Positions 1-10,765 of a stretch of DNA of 64,000 nucleotides are shown one piece after another. Every line of letters begins with the position of its first letter. The first letter of the stretch is position 1. Source of the DNA: Poronia punctata (lineage: Eukaryota > Ascomycota > Sordariomycetes > Xylariales > Xylariaceae); NCBI GenBank assembly GCA_022579005.1, contig MU401467.1, positions 1 through 64,000 of the forward strand. Direction: 5' to 3'. Below the pieces are notes generated by a model. It saw only the letters and a program-made list of their open reading frames with translations, made no database searches and had not been told where the DNA came from. The position numbers were made by a program, and so were the translations under genes.

Positions 1-1620
1 TAAGTAAATTAACTAGCAAATTAAAAATAAGCACTATAAATTAACATATATACTTTTAAACTTAATAAAAGCAAAGCTATTTATTTTTATAAATAAATTA
101 TTTGCTAACAATACTAACTTAAGCTTTTAAATTAATTTTATTATTATTTTTGCTACTAAATTAATTTTAAATTATAAGCAAAATAAATATAAAATTACTA
201 GCAATATTATATATTAAAACTTAAATAAATATAAGCGTATTACTTAATTTATTTTTGCTAATAAACTATATAATATAATTAATAAAGTTAATAGCGCTAT
301 TGCTTTATATACTACTTTATACTTAATTTTTAAAGTACTTAAATTACTTTTAATTTTTTTAATACTTTATACTAATTTTAAGTTGCTTTATTAATATTTT
401 ATAAAACTTAAAAGTATACAAAAAAAACGCTTTATAATTAACATAATATTGCTATAAAAATTTTATAAAAAAAGAGAAATTATAAAGGTATGTTAGATTA
501 ACAAAAAAAATAACCTTATAAATTTGTTTATAAAAAGGACTTTTAACTAAGCACTTAAGTCTTTTATTATAATAAATTAAACATAAATAAAAATTAAAGC
601 AATAGTAGATTGTTTATAAATTAAAAACAAAAGCACAAAGAAATAAAAATATAGTTAAAAGAAAAATAGTAAGTATTAAAATCTTTTTTAATACTTTTAA
701 CTTTATTAACTACATTAAAACTATTAAAACGCAAATATTTTATAAACATAAATATTTAGTTTTTTATACATTTGTTATAAATTACGTTAAACTTACCTTA
801 TTAAGGAAGTATATGTGTAATATACGTATATAGTACGTAATTAGTATATATAAAGTATATGTTCTTTATATATTAAATATGTAAGGTATACGTGTTTCTC
901 TTATATTGCTAATAAGTCTTAATTAATTGCAAACTTTTATAGCTATATAAAACTTGCTAAAGAAAGTCTTTATAACTTCTTTTTCCTTTTTATTAATTAA
1001 GTTAACATAGTACTATAAATAGTAACGTGTTGTAATTATATTAACCCCTAGCTAGACTAACAATATTAATATATATATTTACTAGTTATAATAAAAAGTA
1101 ATTAATAAAATACTTTAAATAGTTTATATACTTATAAATTTAATAATAGTAAATAGCCTTATAAAGTTATTAGTTTATAATAAATAATTAAGCTTTTTAT
1201 ACTAAGTTAACTTAATTAATATAAAAACAATATAGCTTTTAAAAAAGCTTTAAATAGTTATTATAAAAGTGCAAAAAAGTAAAAAAATTAAATAAAAAAA
1301 CTAAAAATATTATATTTAAAATTATAAATTTTTATTTATTATAATTTAAAAGCTTTATTTTAGCTATAAAATAGTTTAATAAGTTAGTTTATTTTAAAAG
1401 AGTATATTAAATTTAATAAGTTATAAAAAACTTATAATTAATATAATGTTTATATAATAAAAATAATATAGTTAAAATAAAAACTACTATAAAAAAAAAG
1501 TCTTTTTATAAAAAGTTTTTTTATACTTATTTAATATAAAAAAACTTTATAATAAAAAAAAATACTTTTTTTATATATTATATAATATAATTATATATTA
1601 TAAGCTATATTACTAAGTTT
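1..1620. repeat. AT-saturated, gene-free block (RIP-like)
   Basis: The sequence is almost only A and T, with scattered AAGC/GCTT and very few CpG. No open frame of useful length appears on either strand. Filamentous ascomycetes produce such blocks when RIP converts C to T in repeated DNA. The original element cannot be recognised. The block runs to the window edge, so its true size is unknown. It could also be a native AT isochore, but its continuity with the mutated minisatellite on its right favours RIP. Confidence 0.75.
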
Positions 1621-2570
1621 TAATAGCTATTATAATTATTTTTTATAGCTATAAATAATATAAGTTATTTTAAAAGGTTATAGCTATAGCAAGTAAATTT
1701 TAAAAGTTATAACTATAGCAAGCTATTTTTAAAAGTTATAATAATAGCAAGTAAACTTAAAAAGTTAAAGTTATAGCTTTAATAAGTAAATTTTAAGATT
1801 ATAGCTTTAAAAAGTAAATTTAAAAAGTTATAGCTATAGCAAGTTATTTTAAAAGGTTATAATTATAGTAGGTTATTTTTAAAGCCTATAGCTTTGCTAA
1901 GTAAATTTAAAAAGTAATAGTTATAGCTAATTTATGTTATTTAAAAGGCTATAGCTTTGCTAAGTAAATTTTAAAAGTTATAGCTATAGCAGGTTATTTT
2001 AAAAGGTTATAGCTATAGCTAATATAGGTCATTTTAAAAGGTCATAGCTATAGTAAATTATTTAAAAGGTAATAGTCATAGCTAATTCAGGTTAATTCAA
2101 AAGGTCATAGCCCTAGTAGGTCATTTCCAAAGGCTATGGCTCTGCCAGGTCAATTCAAAAGGTAATGGTTATGGCTCTGCCAGGTGAATTCCAAATGTAA
2201 TGGCCATAGCAGGTCATTTCGAAAGGTAATGGTCATGGCTAATTCAGGTCATTCGAAAGGCTATGGCTCTGCCAGGTGAATTCCAAAGGTCATGGCCATG
2301 GCAGGTCATTTCGAAAGGTAATGGTCATGGCTAATTCAGGTCATTCGAAAGGCTATGGCTCTGCCAGGTGAATTCCAAAGGTAATAGCCATGGCAGGTGA
2401 ATTCCGAAGGTCAGGGCCCTGGTAGGTCATTTCGAAAGGTCATGGTCATAGCAGGTCAATTCCAAAGGTAATGGCCATGGCAGGTGAATTCAAAAGGTAA
2501 TGGTCATAGCTAATTCAGGTCATTCCAAAGGTCATGGCCATAGCAGGTGAATTCTCAAGGTCATAGACCT
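1621..2570. repeat. Degenerate minisatellite with left-to-right mutation gradient
   Basis: Imperfect tandem units of roughly 25-35 bp are built from modules such as GGTCATGGCCATGGCAGGTC, ATTTCGAAAGG and CTATGGCTCTGCCAGGTGAA. In the right half (about 2100-2570) the units keep their C and G. Moving left, the same units read GGTTATAGCTATAGCAAGTT and ATTTTAAAAGG, meaning C to T and G to A at equivalent positions, until they merge into the AT block. Both strands appear to have been hit, as expected of RIP. Confidence 0.85.
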
Positions 2571-3401
2571 TACCTTAGCTGACCTGACCTTGTGGCTGTG
2601 TTGTAGCTAATTCTAAGTGGTGTGGCTAAGTAGTCATCAGCAGTGCCCAATGCCAAGAAAACCTCCCTATAAAAATGCAAATGTCTTAGCATTGGCCATT
2701 TTTCGTCCGAAATAGGAAATCCTCTAACTACTTTTAGACGCATTTTCTCCCATAGAAAACAAGAACGATACAGCAAAGTAGTCATAGTTATAGCAGACAA
2801 AACAGGAACACCATCTCCCTCGTAAACTCGAGCACCTCACCAGACTCCAGCTCGAGGCAAAGTCAAGCACTTCCTTATTCGTACAGATGCAGGAGTAGGT
2901 ATGTGCTTAGGTTAGGTTAACAATGTACTCCTATGTATGCACTTATTGTATGTAAATCACCTACCACTTCCGTCAAGCGAGCTCCCCATCGGCATCGGCA
3001 TCGAACTCCTGACGCTTGGCCGTAGCAATATTCATCAGGTTAGGGCAAAAGGCCCGAAGCTTGGCTGCATGCACAAGCCGCAGTATCGTACGCGAGGTCT
3101 TCACCTCTTTTTAGGGCTATCTAAACTAGGAATTGTGATATTCTCTACTTATTTATCATCATGTGATATATCATATATTGTATCAAGAGACGATATAATG
3201 CTCGATACGCATATTTTGCCGGTTTGACATGACCCTAATGCTAACCCTCGTCACTGTGGTGGCGCCGTTTGCTGAATATGCCACTTGGGTTAACATGTCT
3301 CCATCAAGGGGAAACTGCTGAGTGTTCAGAGGGGAGCCAAGTAGTTGAGTAAGAACGCCGTCTAGGTACATACTTAGTGTCGAGATACGCATTCCTGATT
3401 T
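2571..3401. other. Intergenic, no gene seen
   Basis: Transition from the minisatellite to normal-composition DNA. Only short open frames without recognisable features occur on both strands. A missing 5' exon of the hydrolase-like gene that follows could lie here, but none was found. Confidence 0.5.
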
Positions 3402-4367
3402 TTGCCCCCAAGTATAGTTGCTGTACATGGCTTGAACGAGGATTCGGTCGACACTTGGACAGATTCTTGTACTGGGATCAATTGGCTCCGGGATCTCATA
3501 CCTAAACGTCTAAATTGGGCCCAGATTCTGGCTTATGGATATGACGCTTCCGCAGCTCGCTTCCTATCGAAGGGTGCCTCTATATCCATACGCGAAACAG
3601 CAAAGGACCTCGTCAACACGTTGTACTCCGAGAGGGAATCGACCAATAGACTGAGGCGGCCTATCATCTTCGTTTGCCATGGCATCGGCGGGATCATCGT
3701 GAAAGAAAGCCTCATCTATTCTTCCACGCAAGATCATCTTCGAGATCAGTTCGTGTCGACCTACGCAATCTTATTCTTCGGTACACCCCATGAACGCACG
3801 AGAAAATCTACTTGGTTGGACCTTGAGAAGCTCTCGACCGGCTCTTGGCTGGGGAGGGTGTTGTCCACAGATCGACTCCTCCGCTACAAGAAAGAAGACG
3901 TTATATCGTTCCAATCCGTAACGGACGAGTTCGGCCCCCTTAAGGAGCACTTTCGCATGTTCTGCTTTTGGGAGGAGCTTCCAACCAAAATTGGGGGTCG
4001 TTACGAGTATATCGTTCCCAACACATCTGCTGTCATGAAACTTGAAGTCGTTGAAAGAGCCGGCATCCCTACCCCGCATTTACGCATGACCAAGTTTGAT
4101 TCCGAATTCACGTCTTCTTACCGAACCGCGCTAGAGGCACTCCTGAGATATAGTCAGGATGCTCAAAGGGTAGTGGCCCGTCGTTGGGATAAAGCGGTTG
4201 CTACCCCCAGTGAAACGCACACAGACGACCGAAACGAACCGAGCCCTCTGATGCACCATGTCTACTCCAGCGATACATTGCAGGAAAATGGGGTCGGTAC
4301 ATCACAGAGTGCCATGTCCCATTCCTGTCCTCTGGAAGGTTCAGCGCCGGAATTTGTTGTGGGGTGA
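3402..4367 (+). CDS. SERAC1/DUF676-like alpha/beta-hydrolase domain (NLR N-terminal type), partial
   Basis: The open frame of about 320 codons matches the alpha/beta-hydrolase-like domain (DUF676/PGAP1/SERAC1 type) found at the N terminus of many fungal NACHT/STAND receptors. Landmarks are VAVHGLN near residue 8, WLRDLIP, AYGYD, RPIIFVCHGIGGIIVKESL near residue 90, and FFGTPH near residue 125. The nucleophile elbow, usually CHSLGG, reads CHGIGG, so the catalytic Ser is Gly and hydrolase activity is unlikely. The frame opens at a TTG just after an in-frame TGA and has no upstream ATG, so a 5' exon is missing or the gene is broken. A splice acceptor could lie at CCCAAG or TATAG near 3412-3417. 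No NACHT or repeat domain follows. It may be a stand-alone domain gene or an NLR remnant. Confidence 0.6.
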   Translation: MPPSIVAVHGLNEDSVDTWTDSCTGINWLRDLIPKRLNWAQILAYGYDASAARFLSKGASISIRETAKDLVNTLYSERESTNRLRRPIIFVCHGIGGIIVKESLIYSSTQDHLRDQFVSTYAILFFGTPHERTRKSTWLDLEKLSTGSWLGRVLSTDRLLRYKKEDVISFQSVTDEFGPLKEHFRMFCFWEELPTKIGGRYEYIVPNTSAVMKLEVVERAGIPTPHLRMTKFDSEFTSSYRTALEALLRYSQDAQRVVARRWDKAVATPSETHTDDRNEPSPLMHHVYSSDTLQENGVGTSQSAMSHSCPLEGSAPEFVVG

Positions 4368-5802
4368 GAAAACATCGCAGTGCCCTCGTGATGCTCTCTT
4401 TGCTTAGAGGCGAATTTCTCCGACATCATGTTCCCGTTACCGGAAACCCGTCGTATGGAAGAGACAAAGAGCAATTATTATTGGCTAATTCAATGGCATG
4501 AGATCACTCTAACGGCATTGAATAAGCCGTCATTCTTGCAGCGATACGCATATATGGCGCGAGCCTCACGCTATATCCAGAAGTACCGGGCTTCAGGTAA
4601 CGCTCCTTAGGGGGAATCCACCTACGCGGTTTGCCGAACGTGAGCAACCTCGCGATGATGACCCTGAGCCCGGGGAACCCAGAGAAGGCGGGCCAAATGA
4701 TGAGCATGTTCCACAAACAGGAGCACCGGTTGAGTAAATAGCATCATAGGACACTCGGAACATTGGGATACTTGATATGTATTGTGATAGGGGACCTGGA
4801 GAATAGTTCGCTTGCATGGAGACTTTCCGCCATATACAGAAGGGACCGCTAAAGGCATCTTATACCGTCCTATCTTAACGGGATGGGCCGAGCTTGCTTG
4901 TCTGCGTCTCCGGCAGGGAAGGACCGTAAAAGTAGAAAAGCCACTTGTGGATACTGTACAACACGGAGGTAGGCACTCGTGGTCTTGTAACCTCTTGTTC
5001 ATCCGGATCATGTTTATAGCTAGCGGCTCGTACTTCGAAACCGAGAACAGAGAGAAACCGAGGGAGAATATTACCAGGGCTCTTCCAAAGACTGGTCCCG
5101 ACTGGTGTTCCTTTCAGCCCCCAACTAATGGAGGGGTATGTTGACTTGAGGGGCCATAATTGCTGTTTAAGACCCGCCAAATTGCAACACAATACTGTGA
5201 TTCTAAAAAAAGCGACAAATTACTTTATGTAGGTGGAGGTGGATATTACCTTAGGGATCTGGATACCTCATAGGTTTACTCTTGTCGAGGGTTACACTAC
5301 GGAAGGCGCAAATCGACAAGAAAACAGGCAGGCAAGTAATTTTTGAAGTTGCACTGGGAGAGTGCAGCTTCCAGGGTTGGCATGCTACCCTGAGATCCTG
5401 CCCAGGCGGGGCTGGGGCTCATCGTTACCTGAACTGCGAACGCCGTTAGGCAACATGAAAAGGAACGCCTGCTTATCCTCGTTGCTATCGATCGAATGTG
5501 AGTGGCAGTGGACGTCGAAGCCTGCCCAAGTACTTAGTACTAACACGGCATGCTGCGACGTTCTGTGGCAAGATAGAGAGTTAGAAAGAGTGAAGAACCA
5601 GCTCAAAATGTGAGAACAGTCTCCTTGGTTTTCTTGTCACCATTCCTTCTTTCTCTCTTTCTTTCCTCTGGGCCAAATAGCGAGTCTTGCTGGCACTCTA
5701 CTAAGGACAGGAATCGGAAATGTGCCCTATGTCTAAAACCTAATAATATCAAATATGACAAAACGGGATTGCAGTATATGAACGACGATATAGCGATACG
5801 CA
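4368..5802. other. Intergenic; possible gene debris at 4428-4735
   Basis: A 60-codon frame (4428-4610) and an acidic open stretch in another frame (about 4624-4730) lie just downstream of the hydrolase-like domain. They may be decayed 3' parts of that gene, but neither matches a domain I know. Nothing convincing is seen from 4740 to 5802. Confidence 0.4.
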
Positions 5803-7304
5803 ATGGACCCGGAAACGCCGCCTCAGAGCCCGCCCCCTGGAATGAATCCGAACTTTGAGAACCCTCCCAACGGCAATCTTCAGGCCCATTTCGGAATCGC
5901 TATTTGCTTAGCCCTGGTGTTTGTCGGCGTTTCCCTTCGCATTTACTCGAGAGTCTTTTGTATTAAAGACGTGAAGCTTGAAGATTGTAAGCCTAACAGC
6001 CTCGTGCTCAACTCTCTTGCATCACTGAGTCACTGACATGAAATCAAATTAGACGTAGCGCTTGCAGCGCTTGTGAGTAGTCCTCTGTCGACAATGGTGG
6101 TAGTAACTGGTGCTGATTCATAACTAGGGTCCATATGTTGCTTTCATATACGGTCTATATAGGCTTCTGAGCATCGTCGGGTTCTATGTCCATGGATGGA
6201 ATGTTCCCCCAGCCGAAGTACCCTCGGTTCTCTATGTGAGATCATTCAGCCTCTAGTGTATCCTGTGTCTGTATCTACCTACTTACCTAGGACTGACATT
6301 CGCCAGATCGTCTACTTGAATACCTCTTTTTTTCAAGCTACGATAGGCTTGGTGAAGGTAGCGATACTGATCGAATGGTCCCGGTTGTTCGTACCGAGAG
6401 GCACCAAAAATGGCTTTTACTGGACGTGTCAGGGCATCATGTGGGTAAACATTACCTATTATACCGCCGGAATCATCATATCTGGATTATCGTGCATGCC
6501 GCACGAGAAGATATGGAATTCGAGCCTCCCAGGCCGATGTTTCAATACCAAGGCCTTCTTTGTCAGCAATGCCTCACTCAACCTGGCTTCCGATATTATC
6601 ATTTTAGCTCTCCCACAAAAGATCATCTGGAACCTCCACTTGTCGAAGAAGAAGAAGATTGGAGTCTCCTTAGTATTCGCAGTGGGCATAATGTACGAGC
6701 ACCCTTCGTTGCCACTTAAAGTAATATGAATGCTGACCGTCACGATATCTGCCCACCTAGCGCTTCCTTAGTAGGAGCCGTGCGTCTATCGAAAGCGGTG
6801 CTGTACTATGCCGGGGATGACAATATCTACAATATCTCGGCCGTTCTTCTCTGGTGCACGGCCGAGCTATCCATCGCCTTCCTGGTATTTTGCCTACCAG
6901 CCATTCCACCCATCTTCTCGGGGACCAACAAGCTGAGGCTAGACCTATCAAAATTGCGTTTATGGCCGTGGTCATCAAGTAACCGTTCGAGGGATGTTAA
7001 CAGAAGCGGGAAGTTTATGGACGACTTGACCTGCAACTCATCGGCCTTTATCAGGACAGCGTCAATCGAGGCTTGGGAGGGCAGAATAAATGACGAGGTC
7101 ATCAAACAACCTTACCCACCTCCGGTGTACAGGCCAATGAATTCACGACAGGAGTTCGACATATCGGCCGGGATAAGACCAACTACTCTACAGAGACAGC
7201 CTTCCATCCGTTCAGATAATGGAGATTATGATCTCGAGCATAAAAGACACTTCATCCAGGACACCCGTCGCCATCCAAACACTAGCTGGTACGATGAAAC
7301 GTGA
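5803..7304 (+). CDS. PTH11/SAT4-type fungal rhodopsin-fold membrane protein
   Basis: A five-exon model restores a 413-aa protein: 5803-5986, 6053-6072, 6128-6235, 6307-6692 and 6761-7304, with phases agreeing at every junction. The introns are 55-71 nt with GT-AG ends and CTGAC-like branch sites. The protein shows the pattern of the fungal rhodopsin-like domain (SAT4/PTH11-like): an N-terminal helix ending RIYSRVF, the LEDY motif created across intron 1, a helix ending ATIGLVKVAIL, a Cys-containing loop (GLSCMPHEKIWN...GRCFN), a NLASDIIILALP helix, and GAVRL in the sixth helix, about seven membrane segments in all. A hydrophilic tail of about 140 residues follows. Members are proposed plasma-membrane sensors; the ligand is unknown. 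Exon 2 is only 20 nt, so automated calling may break this gene. Confidence 0.85.
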
Positions 7305-7422
7305 AGGGCATTGCGAGGTATACCATTTTATGTCCACAAAAGAGAAACTCGTCTTTTGCGCTCTATTTCTTCCGCCACGCATATATGCTATGGCCAGCCC
7401 TGAAGGTCAATAATATGCCAAC

Positions 7423-10053
7423 TTAGACTATTGCAATCTCGTATGTGGCAAGGTCTTTGGGATAGAAGCTCAGCTCCGATTGTGCCCACCCTCTAGGGAC
7501 GAAGTCTGAGACTTTGATACGTCCTGTGCTTCGCAGACCAAGCGGCGTTGAAGGAAGCGGATTATCACCAGACGTCTCGGCCCCCTCACCCAAGCAAGCA
7601 AGCCTATCCTCTTCCTCCTGGTTGCCTATGGTACATAAAAAATGGCCGAGAGAATATTCATCCAGCGTAGCCACCCCGATCCTTCGGTATGTCCCGGACG
7701 CCCCGTCTTTCGCGAGGATCAGGGCCCTGAGAGCCTCTACCTCGGGGTAGTAGTCCTTATCGAATTCGCAGAGCACTGGCATAAACACAGGTTCCAACTT
7801 CTGGAGCTTCTCCCAGTCATACTCCTGATCAGTGCGGATACCTTTCTGAACACTGCCAAGATCCATCGAGAAGTTCCGCTTGGGATTGTCTTCTCCTTCC
7901 TGCTCGTCGAAATCTGCGCCGTCTTGCTCCGCTATAAGACCAGCGCTGACGTCTATCATAAGTCTCTGTTTTCCTGATCTGCCAGTCGGTAATCCATCGG
8001 CTGAGAGACCGTAGGAAACCAGGTTCTCTCCTGTGTAACCCGTAGTTTCGGTATCCAGATTTGTCTTCTTCATCAGATTCACAATAGACGAGCGGTCGTC
8101 TTTTGTACTTATGACGGGGGGCTTCTCTTGTCTCGCGAGCTTCAGACGTAGCAAAGGCGCGGATATGCGCAAGTGCCTGCCAAAGCCATCTGTACAGTCT
8201 TCGGATACGACGGAGCCTGTGTAGTCGGACGATCCAACGTCAAGAAGCTTAGCGATGGCTTTGGCTTTGGGTCTATCTGCAGCTTCATGGCGGGGCAGGT
8301 CGATGAAATTTGGTTGAATGAAGCCATCCATGGAGCACCACGACCACGACGGAGCTCGGTCATCTGAAGAGCGAAGGGCTTCTGCAGAAGCAGACCAGCA
8401 CAACTGACCAATGAAGCTATATTCCCACAGCCCGTATATATAACGACCTGAGCTGGGAATAGACTCGGACAATTGCCTCGAGATGGCCGAGACGGCAACC
8501 ATCTTATCGGAGTCGTGGGACAGTTTCAGACATGTGTATTTCCACACAATATCCTCCCAGAGCGGGATCAGGCTATACATCCCCTCCTTCTGTTGTATAT
8601 CGTGGTGGAAGTCATCCCTGAGACTGGAGCGACGCTCTCTGGCCTTTATGCCACCGGGTATCCTTTCGGAAGCTTTCATTTCCAGACATTCGAAGAACAC
8701 CTGTGTATCAGCAAAGTGCACGATCCGGGGAGACAGAAGACGCTCCTGAAGCACCCAGGCCCGCCTATTCAGCGGCGCGGACTCTACGCATGCTTTCCAC
8801 TCGTCGCCGTCGTAGCACTCGTATACTCCTCCCTTGAGCTGTGCGTGGCCTTCTGGTACGCATACCGTGGCTCGGTCCGTAGTCGCGGCTAGTCTGTTAC
8901 GAAAGAGACCCTCGCTAGAATCCCACGATGCAGTTGCTGCCAACGTTACGTACGAGTTGGTGTACACCTCCCACATGTGCGCCGCGTTTCGCTGCCAGTC
9001 TTCCTTGGAGTCTTGCACGATACACAAGGAGTCGATCCATATATATCGCACACCAAGACATCGAGCGACATATACAGCACCGATGAAACTTTTGGGAAGA
9101 TCACGCAGCGGTATACCTGCGGCGAAACGCTCCTCGTTGGACCGCACCAGTTGGCTCGATATAGACGGCGTCGGTCCCCAGCAGTGGCTGAGCGCCATGT
9201 AGCGCTCCGTGTGCGGGACCGTGAGCCCTTGTACTACGCGGACTTGATCTAGTCTGCCCGGGTTCACATCTAGTAATCGCTCCGGTAAAAACTCGCTCGT
9301 CGGGGACGGAGCACAAGCGCAGCTTTCGAGCCATCCAGCTATCTGCTCCATGACCTCGGGAGACCCGGTGAAACTAGCTCCCTTTGTCGGCGTCGTCTGC
9401 GCCAATGCATCCTTTTCTTCTTCTTCTACCACCACCACAGGCTCGAGAGTGAGCGTGATGACAGGCCACATCCTCGTCATCTTCCGACCCTCGTCCCCAT
9501 AATCGACCCTATCAACCGGATAAAACTTGACAGCAAGGATCTGGGGTTCCGACCCGGTATACCATCCATAATCATATCTCAGCGGGAGCTCCTCTCCCAA
9601 CCCCGCACCCAGAGCCATTCTCGTCCGCCGGTACTGATTCCACAAGATGGCGCAGATGGCGCATCCCTCGAGCGCCGACTCCACCAGGGACTCGCAATCC
9701 AGATGATGCTCGAAGAAGGCGCCGTTGTTCACATCCGGAGGCGGACTGGGAACCTCCTTCCCCGTACCCTGCAGCATATGTCGGCACGGACCGCAGAACC
9801 CCTCGTTGATCGGATCCAACGGGTGGTCGGGATCGTATTTCTCCGGTCTCCACGTCAGGTCTTTCGTTATCACCCTGTTGATCGAACTCGGTTTTGGTTC
9901 TTTTCTTTTTTCTTCTTCTTCTTCTTCTTCTTCTTCTTCTTCTTCTTCCCTTTCCTGCTGCTGTGTCTTACTCTGTTCTCTACGCTCGTCCATGATTTGT
10001 AGCCGTACATGTCCGCGAGCTCCATATGCTGCTAGGAGATCGAATTTGTACAT
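7423..10053 (-). CDS. HET-domain (heterokaryon incompatibility) protein, 876 aa
   Basis: A single uninterrupted exon. Near residues 284-430 it carries the three HET blocks: YMALSHCWG, then GVRYIWIDSLCIVQDSKEDW, then YTNSYVTLAATAS with GLF. HET proteins act in allorecognition and regulated cell death in filamentous fungi, often with NLR partners. Upstream, CGPCRHML and CAICAILW form the Cys-rich pre-HET region common in this family. An N-terminal poly-Glu run (about residues 36-48) is encoded by a CTT/TTC microsatellite at 9911-9948. A second in-frame Met at residue 21 could be the real start. The C-terminal 350 residues have no domain I recognise. Confidence 0.9.
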   Translation of the reverse strand: MYKFDLLAAYGARGHVRLQIMDERREQSKTQQQEREEEEEEEEEEEEEKRKEPKPSSINRVITKDLTWRPEKYDPDHPLDPINEGFCGPCRHMLQGTGKEVPSPPPDVNNGAFFEHHLDCESLVESALEGCAICAILWNQYRRTRMALGAGLGEELPLRYDYGWYTGSEPQILAVKFYPVDRVDYGDEGRKMTRMWPVITLTLEPVVVVEEEEKDALAQTTPTKGASFTGSPEVMEQIAGWLESCACAPSPTSEFLPERLLDVNPGRLDQVRVVQGLTVPHTERYMALSHCWGPTPSISSQLVRSNEERFAAGIPLRDLPKSFIGAVYVARCLGVRYIWIDSLCIVQDSKEDWQRNAAHMWEVYTNSYVTLAATASWDSSEGLFRNRLAATTDRATVCVPEGHAQLKGGVYECYDGDEWKACVESAPLNRRAWVLQERLLSPRIVHFADTQVFFECLEMKASERIPGGIKARERRSSLRDDFHHDIQQKEGMYSLIPLWEDIVWKYTCLKLSHDSDKMVAVSAISRQLSESIPSSGRYIYGLWEYSFIGQLCWSASAEALRSSDDRAPSWSWCSMDGFIQPNFIDLPRHEAADRPKAKAIAKLLDVGSSDYTGSVVSEDCTDGFGRHLRISAPLLRLKLARQEKPPVISTKDDRSSIVNLMKKTNLDTETTGYTGENLVSYGLSADGLPTGRSGKQRLMIDVSAGLIAEQDGADFDEQEGEDNPKRNFSMDLGSVQKGIRTDQEYDWEKLQKLEPVFMPVLCEFDKDYYPEVEALRALILAKDGASGTYRRIGVATLDEYSLGHFLCTIGNQEEEDRLACLGEGAETSGDNPLPSTPLGLRSTGRIKVSDFVPRGWAQSELSFYPKDLATYEIAIV
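9911..9949. repeat. (CTT)n microsatellite coding poly-Glu
   Basis: About 13 uninterrupted TTC/CTT triplets lie within the 5' part of the HET gene and encode Glu on the minus strand. Length changes would keep the frame, so allele variation is expected. Confidence 0.95.
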
Positions 10054-10765
10054 TTTTCTTTCTTTCTTTATCTATCTAAACAAAGTTTTTTAAAAAGAAG
10101 TATGAACCTAAATAAATCAGTAGATAGATATAACTATCTGCTCGACTACCTATCTATTGCATGTATAACAGAAATTTGGATACCTTAGGTATTTTCAAGG
10201 TTAGCGCACTCCAACCAACAACATTATGTAAGAGAGAGAAAGACACAATGACAATGATAAGTCCAAATTTCAATTTCTCTTTTATTTCAAACAAGTGTAT
10301 TTCACTCTATTACCAGGCACACTATATACTAAAATAGATATACATGTTCTCCATGATTTTCTGTGCTTGACCTCGAGTCCCTACTTACTTTATGCACAAG
10401 ATCTTGGCGCGCGGGGGGGGGCCGGTGTTTTGGCCAAGGTATCACGGGGCAGAAGAGAAGTACCCCAGCCACGGCTAGCTACGAGTATGTTAGGTAAGTA
10501 GGTACCTTGAAATTTCTCAAATTGGCGTGTAAATGACTGCAACTGCTAAAGCCATCCTCAAAATAGTAGAATGACGGGAACATGCCACCAAGGACGCCAA
10601 GTCAAATAGGTAAGTATGAAGTCGCTAAAGGTTAAAGACGATGTACACGTACGTGTAAGTAGGTATTTAGAAAGGAGTGTGTAACGATTGCCTATTTCAT
10701 GTATTCGGTTAGGCTACTCCTATACTCTATCTAAGTACCCAAGTATGCAATAACTACAGCCGACC
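10054..10765. other. Intergenic between HET gene and SDR remnant
   Basis: No gene is seen. The stretch includes a TTTCTTTCTTTC run just upstream of the HET start, a G9 tract near 10410, and many TAGGTA/TACCTA words. Confidence 0.6.

Noticed and set aside
2100..2570. Regularly repeated units considered as a CRISPR-like array
   Set aside because: The units are directly tandem without unique spacers, and the genome is fungal. It is a minisatellite.
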